A stretch of 64,000 nucleotides of DNA from an uncultured Pelagibacteraceae bacterium (GTDB taxonomy: Bacteria; Pseudomonadota; Alphaproteobacteria; Pelagibacterales; Pelagibacteraceae), in contig CACIKW010000003.1 of NCBI GenBank assembly GCA_902587315.1, positions 1 to 64,000 of the forward strand, read 5' to 3'. Each line of letters opens with the position of its first letter. Within the stretch, counting starts at the first letter, position 1. This document shows, in pieces, positions 51,162-64,000 of the stretch. The notes under the pieces were generated by a model. The model made no database searches and was not told where the DNA came from. It was given only the letters and a program-made list of their open reading frames with translations. A program made the translations under genes and the position numbers.

Positions 51162-51742
51162 TCTTTCTGATCTTCTGATATTGCGTGGTCTATACCTTTT
51201 CTTAAATATTCATATCCAGTATACAAGGTTAAAAAAGAAGAAAGCCATAAGAGCACAATACCTATGGTCTGGGCATTATAATCTTGAAAATTTAAAATTT
51301 TATTTCCAGTGTCGCCAGTTAATAATATTGATATAGAAAACATCTGCAAAAACGTTTTGGTTTTTGCCAAGTTTGAAACTGGAAGCTTTATTTTTCCTTT
51401 AGCAAGGAATTCTCTTAATCCTGAAATTAATATTTCTCTTGTTAAAATTATTATTGCAGCAATTACCTCATAATTTTTAATTGTACCGTCCATAACTAAA
51501 AGAATAAGTGCAGTTGCAACAATAATTTTATCTGCTATCGGATCTAAAAGTTCTCCAAGTTTGGATTCTTCTTTGTACATTCTTGCCAGTAAACCATCTA
51601 AAAAATCTGTGAATGAAGCTATAACAAATAGTACAAATGGAATGATGTCTCCATAAAATCCTGGCAGGTAAAAAGTAATAACAAAAATAGGAACAATTAT
51701 TATTCTCCCTATTGTTAAATAATTTGGAATTTTAAATTTCAT
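51158..51742 (-). CDS. pgsA: CDP-diacylglycerol-glycerol-3-phosphate 3-phosphatidyltransferase
   Basis: [46 protein letters not shown]-alcohol motif. Confidence 0.95.
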   Translation of the reverse strand: MKFKIPNYLTIGRIIIVPIFVITFYLPGFYGDIIPFVLFVIASFTDFLDGLLARMYKEESKLGELLDPIADKIIVATALILLVMDGTIKNYEVIAAIIILTREILISGLREFLAKGKIKLPVSNLAKTKTFLQMFSISILLTGDTGNKILNFQDYNAQTIGIVLLWLSSFLTLYTGYEYLRKGIDHAISEDQKD

Positions 51743-53604
51743 TCGTGAAAAAAGTTATATATTTTTTTTGCAACTTTATCTTCTACTCCTTCAACAGATT
51801 TTATCTCATCTAGGCTGGCAGATTCTACTGCTCTAGCTGAGCCAAAATGGTTTAATAATGCCCTTTTTCTTATTGATCCAATACCCCGAATTTGATCTAA
51901 AAGCGATCTGCTAATATTTTTCTTTCTTTTTGCCCTATGAGCACTGATTGCAAATCTATGTGCCTCGTCTCTAATTCTTTGAAGAAAAAATAGAGTGGGA
52001 TCATTTTTTTCAAATTTATATTCTTTTTCATTATAAAAAAAAGTTTCATTACCACTATTTCTTAATTTGCCCTTAGCTATTGCGACTATTGGAATATCAT
52101 ATAAACCGAGCTCGTTCATAGTGTTTCTGGCCGTTGAATATTGACCTTTGCCACCATCTATTAGAATTAAATCTGGAAAACTAAGATAATTATCTTTTTC
52201 TTGTATTGCTCTTTTAAATCTTCTGTTCAAAACCTCTTTTATCATCCCATAATCATCCTGTTCATTTTTTTTAACTTTAATACTAAATTTTCGATATCTT
52301 TTTTTTATAAAACCTTCTTCACCATAAGTTATTAATGCGCCAACACTATCGGTTCCTTGTATGTGACTGTTATCATAAACTTCAACTAAATTTATATTTG
52401 TTTCTAAATTAAATTTTCTGGAAACTGCCTCAAACAATTCTTTATTGTTTTGGCTTTCATAAAGCTTTTTATTTAAACTATCCTTGGCATTTTTTATTGC
52501 CTGTTTAACCACATTTAGCTTAGAACCTGTTTTTACAACAGAAATATTAATGTCTTTCTTTTCTTTTTTAGACAGTGTTTTTTCTAGCAGAGCCTTTTCT
52601 TTAATTTCATCACTTAATATAATTAATTTGGGAACACTTTTATTTTCATAGAATTGTGCTACAAAAGAATTCATTATATTTTTTAAGCTTTCATCAGGAT
52701 CATGTTTCGGAAAAAATGCTTGATTACCCCAATTTTGTTTAGACCTATAAAAGAATACCTGCACACATGTTTTTCCAGACTCCTTATAACCAGCAATTAC
52801 ATCTGCCTCAATTAGATTTGCCTCATTTATTCTTTGTGAAGACTGAATTATATTTAATGATTTAATTTTATCTCTTAGAATTGTAGCTTTTTCAAAATCT
52901 AATTCTTCACTTGCCTTTTCCATTTGTTCAGAAAGACTTTTTTGGATTTTTCTAGATTTTCCAGAGACAAATTCTATTGCATCTTCAACAGCAGTTTTAT
53001 ATTCACTCTCATCAATATAACCAACGCATGGTCCAGAACATCTTTTTATTTGATACAGTATACAGGGTCTATTACGATTTTTAAAAACGGTATCATCACA
53101 AACTCTTAATTGGAAAATTTTTTGTATCATTTTTATTGTCCAATTAGCCGAACCCGAGGAAGCGAAAGGACCAAAGTAAAATCCATCTTTATCTTTTTTA
53201 CCCCTGTGTCTCGCAAGTTGGGGCCATTTATTTTTATTTCCAATATAAATTAATGGAAATGATTTATCATCTTTAAGCAAAATATTAAATTTTGGTTTAA
53301 ATTTTTTTATTAGGTTTGCTTCTAGAAGCAAAGCTTCACTTTCATTTGAAGTAGTTGTTATTTCAATTTTTTGAGTTTGAGACAACATTCTTTCAGTTCT
53401 TATAATGTGATTGCTTTCTGAAACGTAACTTTTTAATCTATTAGTCAAGTTTTTAGCTTTACCAACATAAATAACATCGCCTTTTTGGTTTATCATTCTG
53501 TATACACCGGGTCTTTTGGGTGTTAACAGTAGTTCTTTTTTAATTACTTCTTTACCAAGTTCAGAACCTGTCATGGCTTCTTTTTTTAGAAATTTGTATA
53601 CCAA
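51739..53604 (-). CDS. uvrC: Excinuclease ABC subunit C
   Basis: [51 protein letters not shown]-terminal HhH; likely start MTGSEL at about 53574. Confidence 0.96.
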   Translation of the reverse strand: MVYKFLKKEAMTGSELGKEVIKKELLLTPKRPGVYRMINQKGDVIYVGKAKNLTNRLKSYVSESNHIIRTERMLSQTQKIEITTTSNESEALLLEANLIKKFKPKFNILLKDDKSFPLIYIGNKNKWPQLARHRGKKDKDGFYFGPFASSGSANWTIKMIQKIFQLRVCDDTVFKNRNRPCILYQIKRCSGPCVGYIDESEYKTAVEDAIEFVSGKSRKIQKSLSEQMEKASEELDFEKATILRDKIKSLNIIQSSQRINEANLIEADVIAGYKESGKTCVQVFFYRSKQNWGNQAFFPKHDPDESLKNIMNSFVAQFYENKSVPKLIILSDEIKEKALLEKTLSKKEKKDINISVVKTGSKLNVVKQAIKNAKDSLNKKLYESQNNKELFEAVSRKFNLETNINLVEVYDNSHIQGTDSVGALITYGEEGFIKKRYRKFSIKVKKNEQDDYGMIKEVLNRRFKRAIQEKDNYLSFPDLILIDGGKGQYSTARNTMNELGLYDIPIVAIAKGKLRNSGNETFFYNEKEYKFEKNDPTLFFLQRIRDEAHRFAISAHRAKRKKNISRSLLDQIRGIGSIRKRALLNHFGSARAVESASLDEIKSVEGVEDKVAKKIYNFFHE

Positions 53605-53986
53605 CTGCTGAGCAATCTTTCATAATTTCTAATTTTTCTATCTGCAAAGTTATTTTATCAATTCTTTTATCTTTAAATAGCTCGTCAAAAACGTCTTCAG
53701 CCAAAGTTTCGAGAAAATTATAATGTTTGTTTTTAATAAGTTTTTTTATTAATTTTACAATTTTTGCATAATTAACAATTGATTTAATATCTTTATCGTT
53801 TGAAGGCTTTTTATCCTCATAGTTTATATCAAGATTAAATTTTACTTTTTGAGATTTGTTTTTTTCTTCCTCATTATATCCAAGTTTTAAATTTAATACT
53901 AAGTCCTTAATTAGAACTTTCTTTTCGTAATTAAAAAGATGTCTATTTTTATTTATTTTAACTAATTTTAAATTATTTTTTCTCAT
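53561..53986 (-). CDS. folB: Dihydroneopterin aldolase family
   Basis: [37 protein letters not shown]. Confidence 0.82.
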   Translation of the reverse strand: MRKNNLKLVKINKNRHLFNYEKKVLIKDLVLNLKLGYNEEEKNKSQKVKFNLDINYEDKKPSNDKDIKSIVNYAKIVKLIKKLIKNKHYNFLETLAEDVFDELFKDKRIDKITLQIEKLEIMKDCSAVGIQISKKRSHDRF

Positions 53987-54738
53987 TCTCTTACGTTAAT
54001 TATGTCTGGTGTTTGCCAATTTAAACTTTGACCACTATCAACAGCAATAACTTGTCCAGTAATTGATCTGTTTTTAATTAAAAAGTCAACAGCATTGCAA
54101 ATTTCCTTAACATCTACTTGTTTTTTTAATGGTGTCGACAAATATTGTTTTTTAAAGTGTTTTTCACTTTGTCTTTTATTTTTAATCGTAGGCCCTGGAG
54201 CTATTCCATTAACTCTAATCTTAGGAGCGAGGCTCATAGCACTAGTTTTCGTTAGAGTATACAAACCAGTTTTGCTAATTGTATAAGAAAAGAAAAATGG
54301 AGTTAGTTTAAAAACTCTTTGGTCTATTATATTTATAATATTGACATTATTTCCCTTGGTATTTTTTGCAAATTTCCTAGTTAATAAAGCCGGAGCTCTT
54401 AAGTTAGTTCTTAAGTGTCTACCCCAGCTATTTGTTGTAAAATTTTCTAACTTATCATTTTCAAACAATGAAGCATTATTTATTAAACAGTCAAAGTATT
54501 TTAATTTAGATTTAGAAAATTTTAATATCTTATTTAAATCAGTTTCTTTGTTTAAGTCACCTTTTACTAAATAAACTTTCGTTAATTTTTTAGATAATTC
54601 ATTCTTAAGTCTTTCAGCATTAACTTTAGATTTATTGTAGTGAATTACTATTTCTACTTCCGGACCTGACAATTTTCTAGCGATTGCTGCTCCAATTCTA
54701 TTAGCACCACCAGTTATAATTATTTTTTTTGCTTCCAT
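53983..54738 (-). CDS. SDR oxidoreductase, possible pteridine reductase/FolM-like
   Basis: [39 protein letters not shown]; overlaps folB start. Confidence 0.8.
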   Translation of the reverse strand: MEAKKIIITGGANRIGAAIARKLSGPEVEIVIHYNKSKVNAERLKNELSKKLTKVYLVKGDLNKETDLNKILKFSKSKLKYFDCLINNASLFENDKLENFTTNSWGRHLRTNLRAPALLTRKFAKNTKGNNVNIINIIDQRVFKLTPFFFSYTISKTGLYTLTKTSAMSLAPKIRVNGIAPGPTIKNKRQSEKHFKKQYLSTPLKKQVDVKEICNAVDFLIKNRSITGQVIAVDSGQSLNWQTPDIINVRE

Positions 54739-56891
54739 TTTCTCTTATCTTTCTTAACTTTTGTTCCAGGCATACCCATAGTAGATCTTCCTTTGGGATA
54801 CAATTTGTTTTTTAAATTATATTGTTTTACTTTTGGATTTAGAGTTATCTCTAGTTCCGTACTTTCCAATTTTCTAATTTCATCTCTTATTTTTGCTGCC
54901 TGTTCAAATTCTAAATTACTTGCCGCTTCTTTCATTTTATTATTTAATGCTTTCAAATGTTTTTTTAAATTTCCACCAATATTAGAGTCCTTACTTATTT
55001 TAACGTAATCCTTTTCATAAACAGATTCTAATATATCACTGATTTCTTTTTTTATTGTCTTTGCACTAATATTGTTCTTTTTATTATACTCAATTTGAAT
55101 AGTTCTTCTTCGATTTGTTTCTTTGATGGCTTTGTTAATACTTTTGGTTTTTTTATCAGCATAAAGAATAACTTTACCTTCCAAATTTCTTGCTGCTCTC
55201 CCAATAGTTTGTACTAAAGATCTTTCAGATCTCAAAAAACCTTCTTTGTCTGCATCTAAAATCGCAACCAAGGCACACTCAGGAATATCTAATCCTTCTC
55301 TTAAAAGGTTTATCCCAACCAACACATCAAAAACTCCCATTCTTAAATCTCTCATAATTTCAATTCTTTCAAGTGTATCTATATCTGAATGTAGGTATCT
55401 TACTTTAATTCCATTTTCGTGAAGATATTCAGTTAAATCTTCGGCCATTCTTTTTGTTAAAGTAGTTACCAATACTCTAAAATTTTTTTCCACTACTTTT
55501 TTACATTCGTGCATTAAATCATCAACCTGGTTTTTAGCTGGTCGTATCTCTACCTTCGGATCAATTAGTCCCGTAGGTCTAATTACCTGGTCAATAAATT
55601 TTCCTTTGGTCTGCTCTAATTCCCATGGACCAGGGGTTGCTGATACAAAAACTGTTTGAGTTCTCATTAAATTCCACTCTTCAAATTTTAATGGTCTATT
55701 GTCCATGCAAGATGGTAGTCTAAAACCATATTCTGCAAGCGTACTTTTTCTTGATCGGTCACCTTTAAACATCCCATTTAGCTGTGGTACAGTAACATGA
55801 GATTCATCTACAAAAATTAATGTATTATCAGGAAAGTATTCAAAAAGAGTAGGAGGAGGCTCCCCTGGCTTTCTTCCAGACAAAAATCTTGAATAATTTT
55901 CAATTCCAGCACACGATCCGGTAGCCTCTATCATTTCTAGATCAAACTTGGTTCTTTCTTCTAATCTTTGAGCTTCTAATAATTTATTATTTGATTTATG
56001 TTTTTTAAGAGTGATGTCCAATTCTTTTCTAATGTTAATAATTGCCTGCTCAACTGTTGGCTTAGGCGTTATATAGTGACTGTTGGCATAAATTTTAATT
56101 AAATTCAATTCTCTTACTTGATCTCCAGTTAAAGGATCAAACTCTTCTATTTTTTCAAGTTTATCTCCAAATAAACTAAGCCGCCATGCTCTATCTTCTA
56201 AATGAGATGGAAATATTTCTAAATATTCCCCTCTAGCTCTAAATGTTCCTCTATAAAAATTTTGATCATTTCTTTTGTACTGTAGAATTACTAATGACTT
56301 AATTATTTGTTCTCTATTGTATTCATTATTTCTTTGAAGTGTAATTGTCATTTTGCTGTATGCTTCAACTGAACCCAGTCCATAAATACATGAAACGCTA
56401 GCTACAATTAAAACATCATCTCTTTCGAGCAAAGATCTAGTTGCAGAGTGTCTCATTCTATCGATTTGTTCATTTATAGAAGCTTCTTTTTCTATATAAG
56501 TATCAGACCTTGGTACATAAGCTTCAGGTGTATAGTAATCATAATAAGACACAAAATATTCCACAGCATTATATGGAAAAAATAATTTCATTTCCCCATA
56601 AAGCTGAGCAGCCAAAGTTTTATTTGGTGCCAAAATTAATGCAGGTCTGTTCGTTTCTTCAATTACTTTTGCCATTGTAAATGTTTTTCCAGAGCCAGTC
56701 ACACCAAGAAGAACTTGATTAAATTCACCTTTTTTAGCACTTTGCACTAATTTTTTTATTGCTGCTGGTTGATCGCCAGCCGGCTTAAAGTCTGATTTAA
56801 TTTTAAATTTTTTACCACCCTCAAGTTTTCCACCAATTTGAGGATTTTTACTTTGAATATCTGTAATTAAATCTTGATAAGTATTTTGCAT
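54720..56891 (-). CDS. uvrB: Excinuclease ABC subunit B
   Basis: [47 protein letters not shown]-terminal UVR motif. Confidence 0.98.
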   Translation of the reverse strand: MQNTYQDLITDIQSKNPQIGGKLEGGKKFKIKSDFKPAGDQPAAIKKLVQSAKKGEFNQVLLGVTGSGKTFTMAKVIEETNRPALILAPNKTLAAQLYGEMKLFFPYNAVEYFVSYYDYYTPEAYVPRSDTYIEKEASINEQIDRMRHSATRSLLERDDVLIVASVSCIYGLGSVEAYSKMTITLQRNNEYNREQIIKSLVILQYKRNDQNFYRGTFRARGEYLEIFPSHLEDRAWRLSLFGDKLEKIEEFDPLTGDQVRELNLIKIYANSHYITPKPTVEQAIINIRKELDITLKKHKSNNKLLEAQRLEERTKFDLEMIEATGSCAGIENYSRFLSGRKPGEPPPTLFEYFPDNTLIFVDESHVTVPQLNGMFKGDRSRKSTLAEYGFRLPSCMDNRPLKFEEWNLMRTQTVFVSATPGPWELEQTKGKFIDQVIRPTGLIDPKVEIRPAKNQVDDLMHECKKVVEKNFRVLVTTLTKRMAEDLTEYLHENGIKVRYLHSDIDTLERIEIMRDLRMGVFDVLVGINLLREGLDIPECALVAILDADKEGFLRSERSLVQTIGRAARNLEGKVILYADKKTKSINKAIKETNRRRTIQIEYNKKNNISAKTIKKEISDILESVYEKDYVKISKDSNIGGNLKKHLKALNNKMKEAASNLEFEQAAKIRDEIRKLESTELEITLNPKVKQYNLKNKLYPKGRSTMGMPGTKVKKDKRKWKQKK

Positions 56892-56915
56892 ATATTAAAC
56901 AAAGTAATAAAATAA

Positions 56916-58498
<1,583 letters not shown>

Positions 58499-58528
58499 AT
58501 TAATTGCTTTTTAACGATTTTAACCTTA

Positions 58529-59476
58529 TTAGCTATGCGACAAATGTTTTTCTGCTTCAAGAGCCGCCATACATCCCATTCCTGCAGCAGTAACGGCTTG
58601 TCTAAAAACTTTATCTTTAACATCTCCCGCGGCATAAACACCAGTTATATTTGTTTGAGTCGAGTCAGGTTTGGTAATTAAATAGCCTTCTTTATCCATT
58701 TCTAGCTGGCCTTTGAATAATTGGGTTGCTGGATCATGTCCAATTGCTATGAAGAGGCCATCTATTTTTAATTCTTCCACTTTATTTGTTTTTACATTTT
58801 TAATTTTTAAACCTTTGACATTTTTTGGTTCGCTATCTCCAAGTACTTCTTCAACTACACTATCCCAAATTATTTCTATCTTTTTATTAGCCTTTAATTT
58901 GCTTTGAAGTAGTTTTTCAGCTCTTAAAGCATTTCTTCTATGAATTAATTTTACTTTTGATGCAAATTTTGTAAGAAACATTGCTTCTTCAACAGCAGCA
59001 TTCCCACCGCCTACAACTGCAACTGTTTTATCTTTAAAGAAAAATCCATCGCAAGTCGCGCACGCAGAAACCCCAAATCCTCTAAATTTTTGTTCACTAT
59101 CTATGTTTAGCCATCTTGCCTGTGCTCCTGTTGAAATGATAATTGAGTCAGCAGTATATTTTTGACCACCATCTCCAATCGCTTCAAATGGTTTAGATTT
59201 AAGATTTACTGATGAAATATGATCTTCTATTATTTCGGTTCCAACAGCTTTTGCTTGATCTTTCATTTGTTCCATAAGCCAAGGTCCTTGAATAGCTTCA
59301 GCAAAACCCGGATAATTTTCCACGTCAGTCGTTGTAGTTAATTGACCCCCAGCTTCCATTCCAGAAACTAGCATAGGTTTTAACATTGCTCTAGCCGCGT
59401 AAACAGCAGCAGTATATCCAGCTGGGCCAGATCCAATTATTAACACTTTTGTGTGTTTAGTTGGATTTTGATTCAT
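58529..59476 (-). CDS. trxB: Thioredoxin-disulfide reductase
   Basis: IIGSGPAGYTAAVYAARA; SACATCDGFFF CxxC; VVGGGNAAVEEA; YAAGDVKDKVFRQAVTAAGMGCMAA. Confidence 0.98.
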   Translation of the reverse strand: MNQNPTKHTKVLIIGSGPAGYTAAVYAARAMLKPMLVSGMEAGGQLTTTTDVENYPGFAEAIQGPWLMEQMKDQAKAVGTEIIEDHISSVNLKSKPFEAIGDGGQKYTADSIIISTGAQARWLNIDSEQKFRGFGVSACATCDGFFFKDKTVAVVGGGNAAVEEAMFLTKFASKVKLIHRRNALRAEKLLQSKLKANKKIEIIWDSVVEEVLGDSEPKNVKGLKIKNVKTNKVEELKIDGLFIAIGHDPATQLFKGQLEMDKEGYLITKPDSTQTNITGVYAAGDVKDKVFRQAVTAAGMGCMAALEAEKHLSHS

Positions 59477-59497
59477 ATCAAAGCTATATAGTAATTA

Positions 59498-60436
59498 ATG
59501 AGCAAATTAAAAGGGTTATTGCTAACAGAAGGTTTACATGGAATGATAAGCCAGGTTGAGGGGTTAGCTAAAGAATTAGATCTAGATTATTTTCACGAAA
59601 AAATTGAATTAAATAGTTTTTGGAAATTTATACCGCCGAATCTAACGCCTATAAGTAAATTTGTATTTAAAAATCAACTACGCAGAAATTTTGACATAAT
59701 TATTTCTTGTGGAAGAAAAAGTGTTATTCCATCAATTTATTTAAAAAGAAATTCAAAAAAGAAAATAATTAACATTCATATACAAGATCCAAAAATATCT
59801 TTCGATAAATTTGATTTTATTGTGGCGCCAGATCATGATGGTTTAAAAGGACCAAACGTGTACACATCAAAAGGAGCCATACATTATTTAACTACAGAGG
59901 AAGTCAATGAAGCTAGAAATTATTTAGAGAATAAAATTGAGAAAAACAAAGATATAGTTTCTTTAATTTTAGGCGGTCCAACAAAACACTATGATTATTC
60001 CGATGCAAATATGATAAATATATTTTCAAAAATTAATAAAAATTTAATTGATAAAAATTTGCAATTAATCGTCGTTCGATCAAACAGAACTCCACAAAAA
60101 ACAATTAATCTTGCAAAAGAATATTTTAACAAAAGTCGTATAGTTATAGATAATCTAGATAAAAAAGCTTATTTATCTAGTCTTGCTTTATCAAAATATA
60201 TAGTAGTTACTTGTGATTCTAGTTCCATGATATCTGAAGCAGCACTAACTGGAAAACCAATTTATGTCGCAATGATACCTCCGCTTAAAAATGATAAAAG
60301 ATTTAAGAGGTTTAGAGATTTATTTGAAAAACTAAATATAACTAGAAATCTTGATAAAGAATTTGAGATTTGGAACTATGAAAAACTGAACGAAACAAAT
60401 AGGATTGCCTCAGAAATAAAAAAAAAGATAAGCTAA
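59498..60436 (+). CDS. ELM1 (mitochondrial fission)/DUF1022 family protein
   Basis: 312 aa; ISCGRKSVIPSIYLKR, HIQDPKISFDKFDFIVAPDHDGLKGPNV, VTCDSSSMISEAALTGKPIYV. Confidence 0.87.
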   Translation: MSKLKGLLLTEGLHGMISQVEGLAKELDLDYFHEKIELNSFWKFIPPNLTPISKFVFKNQLRRNFDIIISCGRKSVIPSIYLKRNSKKKIINIHIQDPKISFDKFDFIVAPDHDGLKGPNVYTSKGAIHYLTTEEVNEARNYLENKIEKNKDIVSLILGGPTKHYDYSDANMINIFSKINKNLIDKNLQLIVVRSNRTPQKTINLAKEYFNKSRIVIDNLDKKAYLSSLALSKYIVVTCDSSSMISEAALTGKPIYVAMIPPLKNDKRFKRFRDLFEKLNITRNLDKEFEIWNYEKLNETNRIASEIKKKIS

Positions 60437-61102
60437 ATGTCATTTTTAAATTCAATATTAAAAAATTCAAAAAAATTTTATGAACCATTCACCCATTGGG
60501 AATTAAATAAACCTTTACATGAAGGAGCTATTCAAGAAATAACGAATGCTGATATAGCTAATCCTGCTGAACATAATCTGAAATATGATGGAACAAGAGC
60601 TATAGATGGAGGAGGGGGTAAATTTAGAGAGGGAATAAGTTCAGGTGGCCAAGCTTTAAAATTTAGATGTTTTATTACAAAAGAAAATTCAAAAAAGTTC
60701 CCAAATTTAACAAAATTTATTAACGAACTACAAAGTAAAAAAACTTATTTAGAAATATCTAAGCTAGTAAACAAAGATTTAACAAACTCTTATGTAAGAG
60801 TTGAAGTGATTTGTGATAGGAAAGGATTTTGGCTTAAGCCACATTGTGACATTAAAGAAAAATTAATTTCATGCTTACTATTTGTAAATAAATTCAATGA
60901 GAATGAAAATTTAGGAACAGATTTTTATGACAAGAATCTAAACAAAGTTAAAACTTTACCTTATAGAGATAATTATGGTTATTTTTTTTCCAGCGGTCCA
61001 AATACTTGGCATGGAATGGAAAAGAAAGATATTGTTAAAGAAAGACGTTGTCTTCAAGTAAATTATGTTACATTTAAAACTGATTGGAAAGTAAAAAATT
61101 AA
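60437..61102 (+). CDS. 2OG-Fe(II) oxygenase-like protein
   Basis: 221 aa; KPHCDIKEK HxD, distal [23 protein letters not shown] His...Arg. Confidence 0.7.
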   Translation: MSFLNSILKNSKKFYEPFTHWELNKPLHEGAIQEITNADIANPAEHNLKYDGTRAIDGGGGKFREGISSGGQALKFRCFITKENSKKFPNLTKFINELQSKKTYLEISKLVNKDLTNSYVRVEVICDRKGFWLKPHCDIKEKLISCLLFVNKFNENENLGTDFYDKNLNKVKTLPYRDNYGYFFSSGPNTWHGMEKKDIVKERRCLQVNYVTFKTDWKVKN

Positions 61103-64000
61103 ATTTCTTGTAAAGATTTGACTTCTATTTTTTTTGTTTTCAATGATTTAATAGCTTCTAAACAAGCATAAGCAGTTGACATATTCGTACAATAAGGAAC
61201 TTTATTTATTAAGGTTGATCTTCTTAATGATGTAGAGTCTTGGATACGATATGCGCGCTTTCCACCTCCAGTATTAATTACTAATGCAATTTTTTTTGCA
61301 TTTAATACATCAATAATGTGTGGAGAGCCTCCGCTTACTTTATTTATTTTTTTACATTTAATACCATTTTTAATAATTCTATTCGCGGTACCTTCAGTGC
61401 CACATAATGTAAAACCTAATTTTACTAATTGTTTTGCCAAATCTACTCCTTCATTTTTATGTCTATCTTTTAAAGAAATAAATGCTAATCCCTTAGTTGG
61501 TAAGGAATTTTGTGAAGCAATTTGACTTTTGGCGTATGCTAAACCAAAATCTTTATCTATTCCCATTACCTCTCCTGTTGATTTCATTTCAGGACCTAAT
61601 AAAACGTCAACATTTGGAAATTTATTAAATGGAAAAACTGCTTCTTTAACAGCAAACATGTTTTTATTTTTATTTTTTAAATTAAATTTTTTTAATTTTT
61701 CTCCAGCCATTATTCTTGAGGCAATTTTGGCTAGAGGAATTCCTTTAGCTTTAGAAACAAAAGGTACAGTTCTACTGGCTCTTGGATTAACCTCAATAAT
61801 ATAAATTTCATCATTTTTAATTGCAAACTGAACGTTCATAAAACCTTTGACTTTTAATGCTAATGCCAATTTTTTAGTTTGATTATTAATTTCATTGATT
61901 AATTCTTTCTTAATAGCGACTGGAGGGATACAGCAAGCTGAGTCACCAGAATGTATACCGGCTTCTTCAATGTGCTGCATAATTCCTGCAACAAAAACAT
62001 CTTTACCATCAGATATAGCATCAACATCTACTTCCATCGCGTTATTAATAAATCTATCAATTAAAATTGGATTATTGTCTGCAACTTTAAAAGCTTCTTC
62101 AATAAAATCTTTTAGCTGATTTTTTTCATAAACTATTTCCATAGCCCTACCTCCCAACACATAGGAAGGTCTCACAACAAGTGGCAACCCAATATCAGAT
62201 GCTATTTTTATAGCTTCTTTGTATGTTTTAGCTATTCCGCTATCTGCTTGTTTTAATTTTAATTTAATTAAAAGTTTTCTAAACCTATCTCTGTCTTCAG
62301 CCAAATCAATTGACGAATATTGAGTTCCTATAATTGGTAAAGCGTTATCATGAAGAAATTTTGCTAATTTAATGGGAGTTTGACCTCCAAATTGTGCAAT
62401 TATTCCTACCAAATTTCCTTTAAATTTTTCCTTTAATATTATGTTATGGACGTACTCTTCAATTAGAGGTTCAAAATATAATCTGTCACTTGTATCATAA
62501 TCAGTTGAAACAGTTTCTGGATTACAATTAATCATTATTGTTTCAAAACCAGCTTCTTTTAGAGAGTAGCTTGCCTGGCAGCAACAGTAGTCAAATTCAA
62601 TTCCTTGACCTATTCTATTTGGTCCACCACCCAAAATAATAATTTTATTTTTTTTAGAAGGGTTTGCTTCACATTCTGTATTTGTCGAAAAATTTCTTTG
62701 ATATGTTGAATACATATAGGGAGTAAAAGATTTAAATTCAGCAGCACATGTGTCGACTTTTTTAAATACTGGAAAAACTTTTAAAGCTATTCTCTTTCTT
62801 CTAACGATTTTTTCTTTTAAATTAGTTAACTGAGATAATTTTTTATCAGAAAATCCTATTGATTTAATTCTATTAAATTCATTAAAGTTTTTAGGTAAAC
62901 CTTTTTTAGAGATTTTATTTTCTTCCTCTACAATTTCTTTAATTTGTTCTAAGAACCAAGGGTCTACTTTTGATAATTTATATATTTTTTTTAAATTAAT
63001 TTTTTTACGTATTGCTTCTGCAATTAATAAAATTTTATTTGGGATATTAGTCTTTAATTTTTTTTCAATATCGTTCTTACTTAAATCAAAAATCCTGTCC
63101 AAACCTGAAAAACCTACTTCTAAAGATACCAATGCTTTTTGAAGAGATTCCTTAAAGTTTCTACCAATTGCCATTGCTTCACCAACAGATTTCATTGAGG
63201 TACCTAATATTGCAGGAGAATTGGAAAATTTTTCAAAAGTAAATCTTGGTATTTTAGTAACCACATAATCTATGGTTGGTTCAAAAGATGCGGGAGTAAC
63301 TTTAGTAATTTCATTTTTTAATTCATCAAGCGTGTAACCAATGGCAAGTTTTGCCGCAATTTTTGCAATTGGAAAACCTGTTGCTTTTGACGCAAGTGCT
63401 GAAGACCTAGAAACTCTTGGATTCATTTCTATAATTACCATTCTTCCGTTTTTTGGATTAATAGCAAACTGAACATTAGAGCCTCCAGTTTCTACTCCAA
63501 TTTTTCTTAAGCACGCAATAGATGCATTTCTCATAACCTGATATTCTTTGTCTGTAAGAGTTAGGGCGGGCGCTATAGTAATTGAATCTCCCGTGTGAAC
63601 ACCCATAGGATCTAAGTTTTCAATTGAACATATGATTATGCAGTTATCTTTTCTATCTCTAACAACTTCCATTTCAAATTCTTTCCATCCTTCCAGGCAT
63701 TCTTCTACTAAAACTTGATTTACTGGTGATGCATCAAGGCCTTCTCTAACACGTTTGAAAAAATCTTTTTTACTTTTGGCTATACCACTTCCAAGTCCGC
63801 CAAGAGTAAAAGCCGGTCTTATTATTGCGGGCAATCCAACTTTACTTAAGCATTTTTTTATTTGTTTAATATTATTAACGATTTCTGATTTTGGAAGATT
63901 TAATCCAATGTCACTCATATTTTTTCTAAATTTTTTTCTGTCCTCTGCGTTAGAAATAGCTTTTGAGTTTGCTCCGATTAGCTCAATTTTATATTTTTTG
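61099..64000 (-). CDS. carB: Carbamoyl-phosphate synthase large subunit (partial, runs off the right edge)
   Basis: [42 protein letters not shown]; upstream of the ORF-track Met the frame continues [27 protein letters not shown] to the window end. Confidence 0.97.
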   Translation of the reverse strand, partial: KKYKIELIGANSKAISNAEDRKKFRKNMSDIGLNLPKSEIVNNIKQIKKCLSKVGLPAIIRPAFTLGGLGSGIAKSKKDFFKRVREGLDASPVNQVLVEECLEGWKEFEMEVVRDRKDNCIIICSIENLDPMGVHTGDSITIAPALTLTDKEYQVMRNASIACLRKIGVETGGSNVQFAINPKNGRMVIIEMNPRVSRSSALASKATGFPIAKIAAKLAIGYTLDELKNEITKVTPASFEPTIDYVVTKIPRFTFEKFSNSPAILGTSMKSVGEAMAIGRNFKESLQKALVSLEVGFSGLDRIFDLSKNDIEKKLKTNIPNKILLIAEAIRKKINLKKIYKLSKVDPWFLEQIKEIVEEENKISKKGLPKNFNEFNRIKSIGFSDKKLSQLTNLKEKIVRRKRIALKVFPVFKKVDTCAAEFKSFTPYMYSTYQRNFSTNTECEANPSKKNKIIILGGGPNRIGQGIEFDYCCCQASYSLKEAGFETIMINCNPETVSTDYDTSDRLYFEPLIEEYVHNIILKEKFKGNLVGIIAQFGGQTPIKLAKFLHDNALPIIGTQYSSIDLAEDRDRFRKLLIKLKLKQADSGIAKTYKEAIKIASDIGLPLVVRPSYVLGGRAMEIVYEKNQLKDFIEEAFKVADNNPILIDRFINNAMEVDVDAISDGKDVFVAGIMQHIEEAGIHSGDSACCIPPVAIKKELINEINNQTKKLALALKVKGFMNVQFAIKNDEIYIIEVNPRASRTVPFVSKAKGIPLAKIASRIMAGEKLKKFNLKNKNKNMFAVKEAVFPFNKFPNVDVLLGPEMKSTGEVMGIDKDFGLAYAKSQIASQNSLPTKGLAFISLKDRHKNEGVDLAKQLVKLGFTLCGTEGTANRIIKNGIKCKKINKVSGGSPHIIDVLNAKKIALVINTGGGKRAYRIQDSTSLRRSTLINKVPYCTNMSTAYACLEAIKSLKTKKIEVKSLQEI

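Overview
This 64 kb, very AT-rich window has almost no intergenic space. Gene content and compactness fit a streamlined marine alphaproteobacterium of the SAR11/Pelagibacterales type (inference from content, no search run). I see no CRISPR arrays, rRNA or mobile elements, and one tRNA (Gln-UUG). Main blocks: lipid A/Kdo genes (lpxK, kdtA, msbA-like); a cytochrome c oxidase cluster (sco, two subunit III-type genes, coxB/A/C, subunit IV, ctaB, ctaG); thrC/thrB/rnhA; ispH plus a beta-carotene/retinal module (blh, crtY, crtB, crtI) next to the ATP synthase F0 genes; smc; mutY; ccrM/rnhB; tRNA-Gln followed by a CCA-adding enzyme gene; petABC; ychF/pth/rplY/prs; a MarR-OmpR-histidine kinase set; uvrC/uvrB; trxB; carB. 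Most notable observations: (1) a candidate ccrM promoter packed with GANTC sites, including a GANTC-bearing inverted repeat between -35 and -10; (2) an intact 798-aa SMC with no recognisable hinge domain; (3) a pth gene split by an internal out-of-frame deletion; (4) an uncalled Cys-rich mini-ORF between thrC and rnhA, with a homopolymer frame break and a stop codon interlocked with the thrC stop; (5) an uncalled 44-aa membrane ORF upstream of rnhB; (6) seven of eleven convergent gene pairs sharing a 4-nt YTAR stop/stop overlap; (7) tRNA-Gln 3 nt upstream of the CCA-adding enzyme start codon.
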